This document shows positions 23,786 to 31,505 of a DNA stretch of 64,000 nucleotides, in pieces. Both the position numbers and the translations under genes were made by a program. A model generated the notes under the pieces. It searched no databases, was not told the origin of the DNA, and saw only the letters and a list, made by a program, of their open reading frames with translations. Positions within the stretch are counted from its first letter, which is position 1. Each line of letters begins with the position of its first letter. Origin of the DNA: Methylobacterium sp. R2-1 (GTDB lineage: Bacteria > Pseudomonadota > Alphaproteobacteria > Rhizobiales > Beijerinckiaceae); NCBI RefSeq assembly GCF_014191355.1, contig NZ_JACHWM010000015.1:112216-176215 (forward strand). Reading direction: 5' to 3'.

Positions 23786-24909
23786 TGCACCACGAGCTCC
23801 GCCTGAAGGGCGCCAGCGGTCTTCACCGCCTGCAGGATCGCGATGATGTCGGTGGGCTTCAGCCCGACTTGATTGAGCCCACGCACCAGCGTCTGGAGGT
23901 CGGAGCCGCCGAGGATGGCCAGCTTGCCGCGCTCCTCCCGCGCCGATACCTCGGTCCGCGGCACCACGACGGTCTGGCCGTTGGAGAAACCTTCGGGCTG
24001 CGACACCTCCGGCGCCTCGGTGACGCGGACCGTGAGGTTGCCGTGCGTGACTGCGACGGTGGAGATCGTCACGTTGCGCCCGATCACGACGGTGCCGGTG
24101 CGCTGGTCAACGACGACGCGGGCCGGCGTGTCGGGCTGGATCGTCAGGTCGCCGATCTGTGCGACAAGCCGGGTCTGGGCCCTCTCGCGCCCGCGCATCA
24201 CCACCACGCTGCGCTGGTCGCGGGCGCTGGCGATGCGCCGGCCGAAGGCACCCATCGACCACGCATTGATCGCGTCCGAGATCTGGATCGCGGTCTTGAA
24301 GTCGGGGTTCTTCAGCTCGAACACCAGTTCGGGCAGGTCGCGGAAGGTGCCGGGCACCTCGCGCTCGATCAGCGCGCCGTTGGGGATGCGGCCCGCCGTC
24401 GGCACCCCTTGCGTCAACTGGTCGGCCTGCCCCTGTACCGAGAAGCCGGAGACCGCGAGCGGCCCCTGCGCCGCGGCATAGACGAGGCCGTCTCCGCCGG
24501 TGAGCGGTGTCATCAGCAGCGTACCGCCGCGCAGCGACGTCGCGTCGCCCATGGACGTGACGGTGACGTCGATGCGCGAGCCGGTGCCGGTATAGGGCGG
24601 CAGGTCGGCGGTCACCATCACGGCGGCGATGTTGCGAGTGCGCAAGCGCGCGTCGCGCACGTTGATGCCGAGCCGATCGAGCAGCGATTGCAGCGATTGC
24701 TCGGTGAACTGCGCGTTGCGCAGGGTGTCGCCCGTGCCCTGGAGACCGGTGACGAGGCCGTAGCCGAAGATCTGGTTGTCGCGCACGCCCTTGAGCGTCG
24801 CGATGTCCTTGATGCGGGTACCGCCGGCGAAGACCGGCCCGGTCATGACGGCGAAGCCGAGGCCGGTGAGCAGGCCCAGCAGGACGGCGAGGAGCAGGCG
24901 GCGGGTCAT
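23782..24909 (-). CDS. flgI: flagellar P-ring protein FlgI
   Basis: A 375-residue periplasmic protein with a signal peptide (MTRRLLLAVLLGLLTGLGFA...) and the FlgI start of the mature protein, RIKDIATLKGVRDNQIFGYG. LVTGLQGTGDTLRNAQFT and the C-terminal GLNQVGLKPTDIIAILQ are near-universal in FlgI. It polymerises around the rod in the peptidoglycan layer, helped by the chaperone FlgA, whose gene overlaps its start by ATGA. Confidence 0.97.
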   Translation of the reverse strand: MTRRLLLAVLLGLLTGLGFAVMTGPVFAGGTRIKDIATLKGVRDNQIFGYGLVTGLQGTGDTLRNAQFTEQSLQSLLDRLGINVRDARLRTRNIAAVMVTADLPPYTGTGSRIDVTVTSMGDATSLRGGTLLMTPLTGGDGLVYAAAQGPLAVSGFSVQGQADQLTQGVPTAGRIPNGALIEREVPGTFRDLPELVFELKNPDFKTAIQISDAINAWSMGAFGRRIASARDQRSVVVMRGRERAQTRLVAQIGDLTIQPDTPARVVVDQRTGTVVIGRNVTISTVAVTHGNLTVRVTEAPEVSQPEGFSNGQTVVVPRTEVSAREERGKLAILGGSDLQTLVRGLNQVGLKPTDIIAILQAVKTAGALQAELVVQ

Positions 24910-25397
24910 TGCGCGCCGATCCGGATGCGGCCGTCGGCCATCACCGTGCCGAGGATGACGCGGTTGGTGTCGGTGTTGCGCACGCGGATTGTCTCGCCGA
25001 GCCCTCCGTTCTGGAGAGGGGCGCCCACAGCGGTGATGACGAGGCCGTTCTCCTCGAAGATCATTTGCGTCGGCGCCCCACGGCTCACGAGGCGGGGATC
25101 GTCCACGGCGTTGACCGGCACCGGCTCGCCGGGCAGCAGCATCCGCCGCGCGGTGCGGCCGGCGATCGCGGCGGAGGCATCAATGACGGCCGTGCGTGCC
25201 CGGTAAGTTGCCGGATAGGCCTGCATCCGCAGCATCGATTCCTTGATCGTGTCGCCGGGATAGATCGTGACGGTGGGCACCGGCAGCATGAGTTCGGCAT
25301 TCGCCATGCCCTCGGCGGCGCGCGCCGGTGCGGTATGGACTGAGCCGGCAGCGAGGACGGCGAGCATGAGGCCGCGGACGAGGGTCTTGCGGGGCAT
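24906..25397 (-). CDS. flgA: P-ring assembly chaperone FlgA
   Basis: The preferred start is ATG 25395-25397, giving a signal peptide (MPRKTLVRGLMLAVLAAGS..., cleavage near ARA-AEG) and 163 residues in all. An upstream in-frame ATG at 25460 has a weak GGAAA and would add 21 residues before the signal peptide. The mature part contains an SAF-like domain with ARRMLLPGEPVPVNAV and a C-terminal GLGETIRVRNTDTNRVILG, typical of FlgA. It precedes flgI in the same transcript. Confidence 0.88.
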   Translation of the reverse strand: MPRKTLVRGLMLAVLAAGSVHTAPARAAEGMANAELMLPVPTVTIYPGDTIKESMLRMQAYPATYRARTAVIDASAAIAGRTARRMLLPGEPVPVNAVDDPRLVSRGAPTQMIFEENGLVITAVGAPLQNGGLGETIRVRNTDTNRVILGTVMADGRIRIGAQ

Positions 25398-25499
25398 GGG
25401 ACATCGCGCCGAAGGAGGAGGGGAAGACGCGCCGGGCTCTAACATTCTGTTTCGCATCATCTTTTCCGAAAGCCGGACGCCACCGTTCGGGATGATGCC

Positions 25500-26288
25500 T
25501 TAGCGGATGCCCTTGGAGACCGTACCTGCCATCTCGTCGGCGGCCTGGATCACCTTCGAGTTCATCTCGAAGGCGCGCTGGGCCGTGATCAGGCTGGTGA
25601 TCTCTTTCACCGGATCGACGTTCGAACCTTCCAGGTAGCCCTGCTGCAGCCGGCCGTAGCTGACGTCGCCGGGATTGCCGACGACCGGCGCACCGGAGGC
25701 CGGAGTCTCGCGGTAGAGGCCGTTGCCGAGCGGCTCCAGGCCGGAATCGTTGGCGAAGTTGGCCAGCGTCAGCTGTCCGATATTCTGTAGCGCCACCTGC
25801 CCGTCGATCTTGGCGAAGACCTGACCCGACTCGTTGATCGTCACCTGGGTGGTGTTGGCTGGGATCAGGATCGCCGGATCGACGGCGTAACCTTCCATAG
25901 TGACGAGCTGGCCGGCGTTGTTCTTGTTGAACGAGCCGGCGCGGGTGTAGTTGATCTCGCCCGCGGGGCTGGTGATCTGGAAGTAGCCGCGCCCGTTCAC
26001 CGCCAGATCGAGCTGGTTGCCGGTATTGGCGAGCGACCCCTGCCGGTGCAGGTTCCGGATTGCGGCGGCACGCACGCCCAGGCCCAGCATCGCGCCCTCC
26101 GGCACCGCCTCCTGGCCCGCTTGGTTCGGCACGCCCTGCTGCCGCTCGGCTTGATAGAGCAGGTCGGTGAATTCGGCCCGCGCGCCCTTGAACCCTGTGG
26201 TGTTCAGGTTGGCGATGTTGTTGGCGATGACTTCGAGATTGAGCTGCTGGGCGGACATGCCCGTGGCAGCGATGGCGAGCGCGCGCAT
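25500..26288 (-). CDS. flgG: flagellar distal rod protein FlgG
   Basis: At 262 aa it has the standard FlgG length. The N-terminal rod motif MRALAIAATGMSAQQLNLEVIANNIANLNTTGFK is split as AATGMSAQQLNLEVIANN and IANLNTTGFKGARAEF. The central D1 domain includes GRGYFQI. The C-terminal coiled coil carries EGSNVDPVKEITSLI and AQRAFEMNSKVIQAADE, which packs in the rod. It sits between fliE and flgA. flgF, often next to flgG, is absent here. Confidence 0.97.
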   Translation of the reverse strand: MRALAIAATGMSAQQLNLEVIANNIANLNTTGFKGARAEFTDLLYQAERQQGVPNQAGQEAVPEGAMLGLGVRAAAIRNLHRQGSLANTGNQLDLAVNGRGYFQITSPAGEINYTRAGSFNKNNAGQLVTMEGYAVDPAILIPANTTQVTINESGQVFAKIDGQVALQNIGQLTLANFANDSGLEPLGNGLYRETPASGAPVVGNPGDVSYGRLQQGYLEGSNVDPVKEITSLITAQRAFEMNSKVIQAADEMAGTVSKGIR

Positions 26289-26313
26289 GGCGAGGGATCC
26301 TTAAGCGGGCCGA

Positions 26314-26667
26314 TCAGATCGGCATGCGGCTGAGTTCGAGGTAGGCGGCGACGACCTTGTCGCGGATCGCCACCACGGTCTGGAGGCTCTGCTCGGCGGA
26401 CATCACTGCCTCGACCACCTGCTGAGCGGTCGCCTTGCCTTGGATGCCGGAGATCGCCGTGGCCTCGCCGGTGCGCAGCGCGTCGCGGGCGCTGGACGCA
26501 ACCTGGGCCATCACGTCACCGAAATCCGTAGGCGCCGCGGGAGCGGTCCCGGCGATGCCGGAGATGGCGGCCGGGCTGAACACGGCCTTCTGGGTCGGCG
26601 CGGTTCCGGCGAAGGAGGTGCCAGCGACCTTGTCGAAGGCAGCGAGCGAGTTGAGGGCTTCGATCAT
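26314..26667 (-). CDS. fliE: flagellar hook-basal body protein FliE
   Basis: A 117-residue protein with a variable Ala/Thr/Pro-rich N-terminal half and the conserved FliE C-terminus: VMAQVASSARDALRTGEATA, then QQVVEAVMSAEQSLQTVVAI and RDKVVAAYLELSRMPI. FliE is the adaptor between the MS-ring/export gate and the rod. The order flgB-flgC-fliE-flgG is standard for rhizobia. Confidence 0.94.
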   Translation of the reverse strand: MIEALNSLAAFDKVAGTSFAGTAPTQKAVFSPAAISGIAGTAPAAPTDFGDVMAQVASSARDALRTGEATAISGIQGKATAQQVVEAVMSAEQSLQTVVAIRDKVVAAYLELSRMPI

Positions 26668-26680
26668 CGCGGGCGGCTCT

Positions 26681-27097
26681 TCAGGACTTCAGGAGATCGA
26701 TGACGCTGGCGACCATGGCCCGGGCCTGTTTGATGACCTGGAGGTTCGCCTCGTAGGAGCGGTTGGCCTCGCGCATGTCGGCCATCTCGACGAGCATGTT
26801 CACGTTGGGCAGCTTGACGTTGCCGTTCTCGTCCGCCGCCGGGTTGGCCGGGTCGTGCTCGGTGCGGAACGGGGCGGTGTCGGTGCCGATCTCGCGCAGG
26901 CGCACCGAGGCGACACCCGCCGCCCGGTCGAGTGCGGCCTGGAACGTCACGGTCTTGCGGGCGTAGGGGTCGGCCCCCGGCGTCGCGCCGGTCGACTGCG
27001 CGTTGGCGAGGTTCTCCGAGACCACCCGCATGCGCAGCGACTGCGCTTCGAGACCGGCGCTCGCGAGCCGCGAGGCGGAGAGAAGGGGATCAATCAT
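26681..27097 (-). CDS. flgC: flagellar proximal rod protein FlgC
   Basis: The start ATG at 27095-27097 overlaps the flgB stop. The 138-residue product shows the FlgC N-terminus (SASRLASAGLEAQSLRMRVV, SENLANAQSTG) and the C-terminal rod motif (NVNMLVEMADMREANRSY, EANLQVIKQARAMV). The frame is open far upstream, but that extension only reads through flgB and beyond and is not part of the gene. Confidence 0.95.
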   Translation of the reverse strand: MIDPLLSASRLASAGLEAQSLRMRVVSENLANAQSTGATPGADPYARKTVTFQAALDRAAGVASVRLREIGTDTAPFRTEHDPANPAADENGNVKLPNVNMLVEMADMREANRSYEANLQVIKQARAMVASVIDLLKS

Positions 27098-27483
27098 GAC
27101 CCGCTCCTCACCGCGGCCATCAGCATGCGATGGAACGACTTCACCACCGCCGTGTCGAGGTTGTGCTGGCGCGAGACGTCGCCGGCCTTGAGCATCTCCT
27201 GCTCCAGGCTGACCGCGCTCGACGATTGGAGCACCTCCCAAGTCTCGGAAGCCTTGGCTTCGCGCACGGGGATGCGAGCCCCCTGCGCCTCCAGATGGGA
27301 GCTGGCGGTGGAGGACATTTCGAGCCCGGTCCGGGCCAGGACCTGAGCGAAGGGCAGTACGTCCCGCGCCTTGTAGTCGGGCGTGTTCGCGTTCGAGACG
27401 TTCCCGGCGATGGTGGCCTGCCGCGTCGCGAGATAGCGCGCGTGCTGCGAGGCGAGGTCGAACAGGTAGACGCCGGTTGTCAT
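27094..27483 (-). CDS. flgB: flagellar proximal rod protein FlgB
   Basis: A 129-residue rod protein with the FlgB N-terminus RQATIAGNVSNANTPDYKAR and C-terminal VSLEQEMLKAGDVSRQHNL plus VKSFHRMLMAAVR. It is the first gene of the ten-gene minus-strand transcript flgB-flgC-fliE-flgG-flgA-flgI-motE-flgH-fliL-fliP. Its promoter should lie in 27484-27637, where a strong inverted repeat is present but no consensus promoter was identified. Confidence 0.94.
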   Translation of the reverse strand: MTTGVYLFDLASQHARYLATRQATIAGNVSNANTPDYKARDVLPFAQVLARTGLEMSSTASSHLEAQGARIPVREAKASETWEVLQSSSAVSLEQEMLKAGDVSRQHNLDTAVVKSFHRMLMAAVRSGS

Positions 27484-27583
27484 GGCAACGCCCCCATCCC
27501 AAGGGCCCGTGGAGAATCGCGAAACGCGGGTTCACTCGGACGGTGAGGCCTGCGTCGGATGGGAGGTTTAGGTAGGCAATCTT

Positions 27584-27602
27584 GCACGAGGCTGGCTCGT
27601 GC
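27584..27602. promoter_or_regulatory. inverted repeat in flgB / heparinase-like divergent promoter region
   Basis: GCACGAG (27584-27590) and CTCGTGC (27596-27602) form a perfect 7-base inverted repeat around GCTGG. It lies about 100 bases upstream of flgB and about 35 bases upstream of the divergent gene. There is no U-tract on either strand, so an operator for one or both genes is more likely than a terminator. Confidence 0.4.
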
Positions 27603-27637
27603 CTTGACAGGGATCGCCCTGACGGTAGCGCCTGCGG

Positions 27638-30301
27638 GTGATGGACCAGATCGATGAGCAGGCCGGTGCGGCGGCCCCCGACGCGGACGGCGGCGCCGAT
27701 GGTGCCGGCTCTCTCCTGCCGGCCGCTTGCCGCTACGCCGGGGGCGCCGGGCCGGGCGGACGCGAGGGGCTGCACCGTATCGCGCCCAACAACCGCTTCT
27801 CGCGGGTGGGATTGCGTTTTTCCGATCTCTCCTCCGGCACCTGGGCCTGCCTGCAATTCGGCATCGCTTTCGACGAGGGTGAGGAGTCGGCCCTCTCCGT
27901 CGATTGCGCCACAGCCGGCTTCGACTTCCTGGCTGCGGACGGGTCCAGCCTCGATCTCGACCACGTGCCGGGCCTGGCTCGCAGCTTGCTCGACCCGCAG
28001 GTCGCCTGGATACCGGGGCCGGCGCTCCTCGATGCTGAGCCGTTCCGCATCGCCTTCCGCGTGCCCGATCAGGCGAGCGGCGTCGTGGTCACGTTACGCT
28101 CCTGGCGCAACACGGGCGTCGTCACCGTGGCCGACCCGGTGCTGCGCCTCGGCTTGCCCGATCACGGGCCGGGGCCGCGTCGGCGTTCCCTGGCCGGGGA
28201 GGGGCTGAGGCTCGGCTACGCCCTTGCCGAGGAGATCGCCCTGGTGCTGCGCGGCCAGATCTACGCCGGGCGGGTCGACGAGCATGCCGCGCGGGTGCGA
28301 GTCGTTTACCGGGATCGGGCCGGGGCGGAGATCCCACCGCCCTACGCCAATGCGGTTTCCGTGCCGGGGCTCGGCGCCGTCATCAACCTCTCGGCCCAGC
28401 CGCAGGCCCGCCGCTTTACCCTGAGCCTGCGTCCGCCGCCGGGCGCCATGTCCGTCGAACTGGGTTTCGGCGTCTGGGAGGATGCCGAGGATCCACCGGA
28501 GGTCGAACTGATCGGCCTGCCCGAACTGGCGCTCGAGGACGACTTCCGTCTCGAGAGCCTGTGCGACGATGACCTTCTCGATGCACCGGCCTTCCTCGCC
28601 CGGCTCGCCAACCGGATCGGCCTGCCCGCGGGGGTGCCCGCCTCGTGGCTGGCGGGCTCCGGCGCGGCTGCCGCGCCGATCCTCGCCCAGGCCCGCGAGC
28701 TGCGGGCCGGACCGGACCGGAGTGCGCGCATCGAGGGCGACAGCGTGATCCTGAGCCTCGCGGGCCTGCCCGACTGGACCTTGCCCGAGGTGCCCGACTG
28801 GCGCGAGGACCCGTTGCGCTCGGTCGCGTGGCGCCTCGCCTACCAGTCGCTGTCCTGGCTGCGGCCGCTCGCGGCGCTTCCAGGCGGCGCGGTCCGCGCC
28901 CGGCGCCTCGCCGCCGCGTGGTCGCGGGCCAATCCCTGGGGACAGCCGTCGGACGGGCTGAGCCTGCACCCGTCGGCTCTGGCCCCCCGCGGCGACGTGC
29001 TGGCGCGCCTGATTGCGGACGACGACGGTCCCGCCCGCGCCGAGATCGCGGCGGAAGCCGCGCGGCACGGCTTCGCGCTGGCCGAGATCGTCGGGCAGAA
29101 CACCCTGGCTCGCGCCCTGCACGGCCTCCAGGCGGCCGCCGCCCTCCTCACTATCGCGCGGGCGCTACCCGGTTTCGCCTTCGCCCCGCACTGGGACACG
29201 CTCGCCCGCGACAGTCTCACCCACGGCTTCGACGCGCTCCTGCCCGAGGATGGCGCCTTCGCCGAAGCCTCACCCGTCCGGCGCCTCGACCTCCTGAGCC
29301 ACGGGCGGGCGATCGCCGCCGCGCTCGACGAGACGGAGCCTGGTCCGACGATCCGCCGCCGCGTCGAGGCGGCGCTGCCGGGGTTGGCCGGGCTGCTCGA
29401 TCGGGGCGGTCGGCTGCCGCCCTTCGGCGACGCGCCCGTCGGCCTCGACCATGGCGGCTGGATCGCACGGCTCTCCTCGTCGGATCGTGACCTCGTGGCG
29501 GAACGCGACACGACACCGCTTCCCGAGGGACGCACCACCGGCATGCTCGCGATGCGCCACGACGCGATGGACCGCGGCTGGGGCCATTTCGCCCTCACCT
29601 ATGCCGCTCAATCACCGCACGGGCATCGCGACTGCACATCCTTCACCTTCGCCACTGGTTCGCGGCGCTGGATCGTGGAGGGTGGCGGCGCAGACGGCGT
29701 CGAGGTCGGCTCGGCACGCCATCACCTGCTCTCGGCCCGCGCGCACAACGTCGCCATTCCGGATGGGTGCGAGACGGTAGCCGGCTCAGGAACGCTGACG
29801 GCGCATGTGGCGCTCGACGGCGCAGAGGCCCTGAGGCTCGCCACCACGGTGCACGGGCCTGATTACGCCCATGCCCGTATCTTTCTCGTGCTCGACGATC
29901 TGGGTGGAATGGCGGTCATCGACCGCTTCGCGCGGCCGGGACGTACGCTGTCCTTCGAGGGGCGGCTGCATCTCCTCCCCGACACCCTCGCAGCCCTTGC
30001 AAGCCCCCGCCGGGCTCTGGCCCAGCAGGAGGGACGGCGCCTGGAGTTCTTCGCCGTTCCGCTGAGAGGGCAAGCGGCCGGGATGGAGGCCACCATCGGC
30101 CGCAACGACCGGCCGCACGCGATGCAGGGTTTCTGCGCGACGGGAGCGGGCGGGCTGAGGCCGATTCCGGTGCTGCGCTACGCCTTCACCGGCCGCGACA
30201 CGGTCTGCGGCGGCGTCGTCATCGCCGCGGATGCGGGGGCGGAGCAGCGGCTCGTGCGGCTGCTCGCTGACGATGCGGTGCGGCGGTTGGTGGAGGTGTG
30301 A
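27638..30301 (+). CDS. heparinase II/III-family-like protein (887 aa)
   Basis: A large protein beginning GTG-ATG at 27638/27641. The first about 250 residues are beta-rich (for example NNRFSRVGLRFSDLSSGTWA) and I do not recognise the domain. About 380-600 is an alpha-helical toroid-like region with WLRPLAALPGGAVRARRL. About 630-880 contains the heparinase II/III-like block YAAQSPHGHRDCTSFTFATG and RWIVEGGGADG, then SARAHNV with a conserved histidine. Such enzymes cleave acidic polysaccharides or take part in polysaccharide biosynthesis. No signal peptide is seen, suggesting a cytoplasmic role or a missed leader. It is divergent from flgB. Confidence 0.8.
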   Translation: MMDQIDEQAGAAAPDADGGADGAGSLLPAACRYAGGAGPGGREGLHRIAPNNRFSRVGLRFSDLSSGTWACLQFGIAFDEGEESALSVDCATAGFDFLAADGSSLDLDHVPGLARSLLDPQVAWIPGPALLDAEPFRIAFRVPDQASGVVVTLRSWRNTGVVTVADPVLRLGLPDHGPGPRRRSLAGEGLRLGYALAEEIALVLRGQIYAGRVDEHAARVRVVYRDRAGAEIPPPYANAVSVPGLGAVINLSAQPQARRFTLSLRPPPGAMSVELGFGVWEDAEDPPEVELIGLPELALEDDFRLESLCDDDLLDAPAFLARLANRIGLPAGVPASWLAGSGAAAAPILAQARELRAGPDRSARIEGDSVILSLAGLPDWTLPEVPDWREDPLRSVAWRLAYQSLSWLRPLAALPGGAVRARRLAAAWSRANPWGQPSDGLSLHPSALAPRGDVLARLIADDDGPARAEIAAEAARHGFALAEIVGQNTLARALHGLQAAAALLTIARALPGFAFAPHWDTLARDSLTHGFDALLPEDGAFAEASPVRRLDLLSHGRAIAAALDETEPGPTIRRRVEAALPGLAGLLDRGGRLPPFGDAPVGLDHGGWIARLSSSDRDLVAERDTTPLPEGRTTGMLAMRHDAMDRGWGHFALTYAAQSPHGHRDCTSFTFATGSRRWIVEGGGADGVEVGSARHHLLSARAHNVAIPDGCETVAGSGTLTAHVALDGAEALRLATTVHGPDYAHARIFLVLDDLGGMAVIDRFARPGRTLSFEGRLHLLPDTLAALASPRRALAQQEGRRLEFFAVPLRGQAAGMEATIGRNDRPHAMQGFCATGAGGLRPIPVLRYAFTGRDTVCGGVVIAADAGAEQRLVRLLADDAVRRLVEV

Positions 30302-30386
30302 GAGGCCAGCGGCACTTCGTTGGAGCGAGCGCGATACGATGGGCATGAATCGCTCGCATTGTTCGGCCGCGGCAACCCCGCTAAAA

Positions 30387-30401
30387 TAGCATAAAGTGCT
30401 A
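30387..30401. promoter_or_regulatory. palindromic candidate operator of parDE
   Basis: TAGCA-TAAAG-TGCTA is a perfect 5-base-arm palindrome 26 bases upstream of the parD start, in an AT-rich patch that could also hold the promoter. ParD-type antitoxins bind such palindromes to autorepress their operon, so this is the likely operator. Confidence 0.5.
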
Positions 30402-30427
30402 CATTCTGGTCCGGTGAGGGTGCTGCG

Positions 30428-30703
30428 ATGACATCAAGCTACACGTTGGGAGACCACTACGAACGGTTCGTGAAGGGACTTGTCGCGAGTGGCCGCTACG
30501 CCTCCGCCAGCGAGGTCGTGCGCGACGGGCTGCGGCTGATGGAGGAGCGCGAGCAGACTCGAGCCGGCAAGCTGGAAGCCTTGCGCCGAGACATACAGGA
30601 CGGCCTCGACAGCGGTTCGGTCGAAGGGCTCGACATGGATGCCATCAAGACGGAGGCGCGTGCCCGGCGACGCGCCAGAAACAAAGACGCCGCGCATGGC
30701 TGA
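30428..30703 (+). CDS. parD: type II antitoxin, ParD family
   Basis: A 91-residue protein with a ribbon-helix-helix N-terminal half: YTLGDHYERFVKGLVASGRY, then ASASEVVRDGLRLMEERE, the ParD/CopG-like signature. The acidic C-terminal tail that wraps the toxin follows. The preceding palindrome at 30387-30401 is the probable self-repression site. The stop overlaps the toxin start by 8 bases. Confidence 0.9.
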   Translation: MTSSYTLGDHYERFVKGLVASGRYASASEVVRDGLRLMEEREQTRAGKLEALRRDIQDGLDSGSVEGLDMDAIKTEARARRRARNKDAAHG

Positions 30704-30992
30704 CGTCGTTCGTCGGCCCCTTGCCCGCCAGGATCTCCTCGACCTCTGGGACTATATCGCCGACAGGGATGAGACCGCAGCCGACGGCGTCCTCGATCGG
30801 ATCGAAGCTGTCTTGGCGATGCTGGCCGACAATCCCGAGGCTGGGCGCCTTCGAGCGGAATTGTTCGAGAACCTACGAAGCTTCCCCGTGGGGAGCTTCG
30901 TGCTGTTCTACGTCCCGAAGCAGTCCGGGATTGAGCTGGTACGCGTCCTCAGCGGGTATCGCGACATCGGACGCGATGACTTCGAAACCTGA
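30696..30992 (+). CDS. parE: type II toxin, ParE/RelE family
   Basis: The start ATG 30696 lies inside the antitoxin end, giving 98 residues. The product has the ParE fold sequence pattern: RRPLARQDLLDLWDYIADRD, a helical middle IEAVLAMLADNPEAGRL, and the strands FVLFYVPKQSGIELVRVLSGYRD. ParE toxins inhibit DNA gyrase; RelE relatives cut mRNA. Unlike the remnant at 20980, this copy looks intact. An upstream in-frame ATG at 30639 would be buried in parD and is rejected. Confidence 0.92.
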   Translation: MADVVRRPLARQDLLDLWDYIADRDETAADGVLDRIEAVLAMLADNPEAGRLRAELFENLRSFPVGSFVLFYVPKQSGIELVRVLSGYRDIGRDDFET

Positions 30993-31001
30993 GCGAACCC
31001 C

Positions 31002-31376
31002 TCAGAACCCGGCGCTGATGACGGCGACCGCCCGGTCGATCGACAGGTAGAACACGCCGAAGGCCACCATCGCCGCGGCGGCGAATTCCAGGGTCTGGTT
31101 CGGCAGGGTCTGGAAGCGGCGCATGGTCTCGCGGCCGAAATAGGCCGACGCCCAGGCGAGCGTCAGCACGGCCGGCATTACGAACAGATAGGAAAGCGTG
31201 CTCTCGATCCGCACCGGTCCGGCCGGGTCGATCAGCGCGCGGATGTTGCGCACCCACGGCGCGGAGGCCGCGGCGTAGAGCGTCGTCAGCCAAGCAAGGC
31301 TGACCGCCACGCCGAGGTGGAAGGTGAACAGGCGATGCAGGCGCGAAAAGTCGTCGCGCGCGTCGTCGAGCGTCAT
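31002..31376 (-). CDS. hypothetical membrane protein (124 aa)
   Basis: The chosen start ATG 31374-31376 has a GGGGG about 8 bases upstream; the frame is also open to 31448. The product MTLDDARDDFSRLHRLF... carries about three hydrophobic helices (near residues 20-40, 60-80, 97-117). No family is recognised. It lies downstream of carA on the same strand but after a stem-loop, and is convergent with parE. Confidence 0.65.
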   Translation of the reverse strand: MTLDDARDDFSRLHRLFTFHLGVAVSLAWLTTLYAAASAPWVRNIRALIDPAGPVRIESTLSYLFVMPAVLTLAWASAYFGRETMRRFQTLPNQTLEFAAAAMVAFGVFYLSIDRAVAVISAGF

Positions 31377-31470
31377 CCGGCAAGCCCCCAATGATACCGG
31401 CCGCTGATTCTTGTCCGATCCGGCCATGAACCAGGAGATGAGGGGCAAGGTGGGGTTTTTTGTGACACGG

Positions 31471-31496
31471 GGACGGCGGCGCTTGGGCCGCCGTCC
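31471..31496 (-). terminator. stem-loop downstream of carA
   Basis: A 10-base perfect stem (GGACGGCGGC / GCCGCCGTCC) with a 6-base loop sits 9 bases after the carA stop. On the minus strand the tail is not U-rich, so termination is plausible but not certain. It may be bidirectional or Rho-assisted. Confidence 0.5.
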
Positions 31497-31505
31497 ATCG
31501 ACGGA

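Noticed and set aside
27604..27631. TTGACA as a -35 box for the heparinase-like gene
   Set aside because: The -10 at correct spacing (TAGCGC) is poor and the start codon would be only a few bases downstream.
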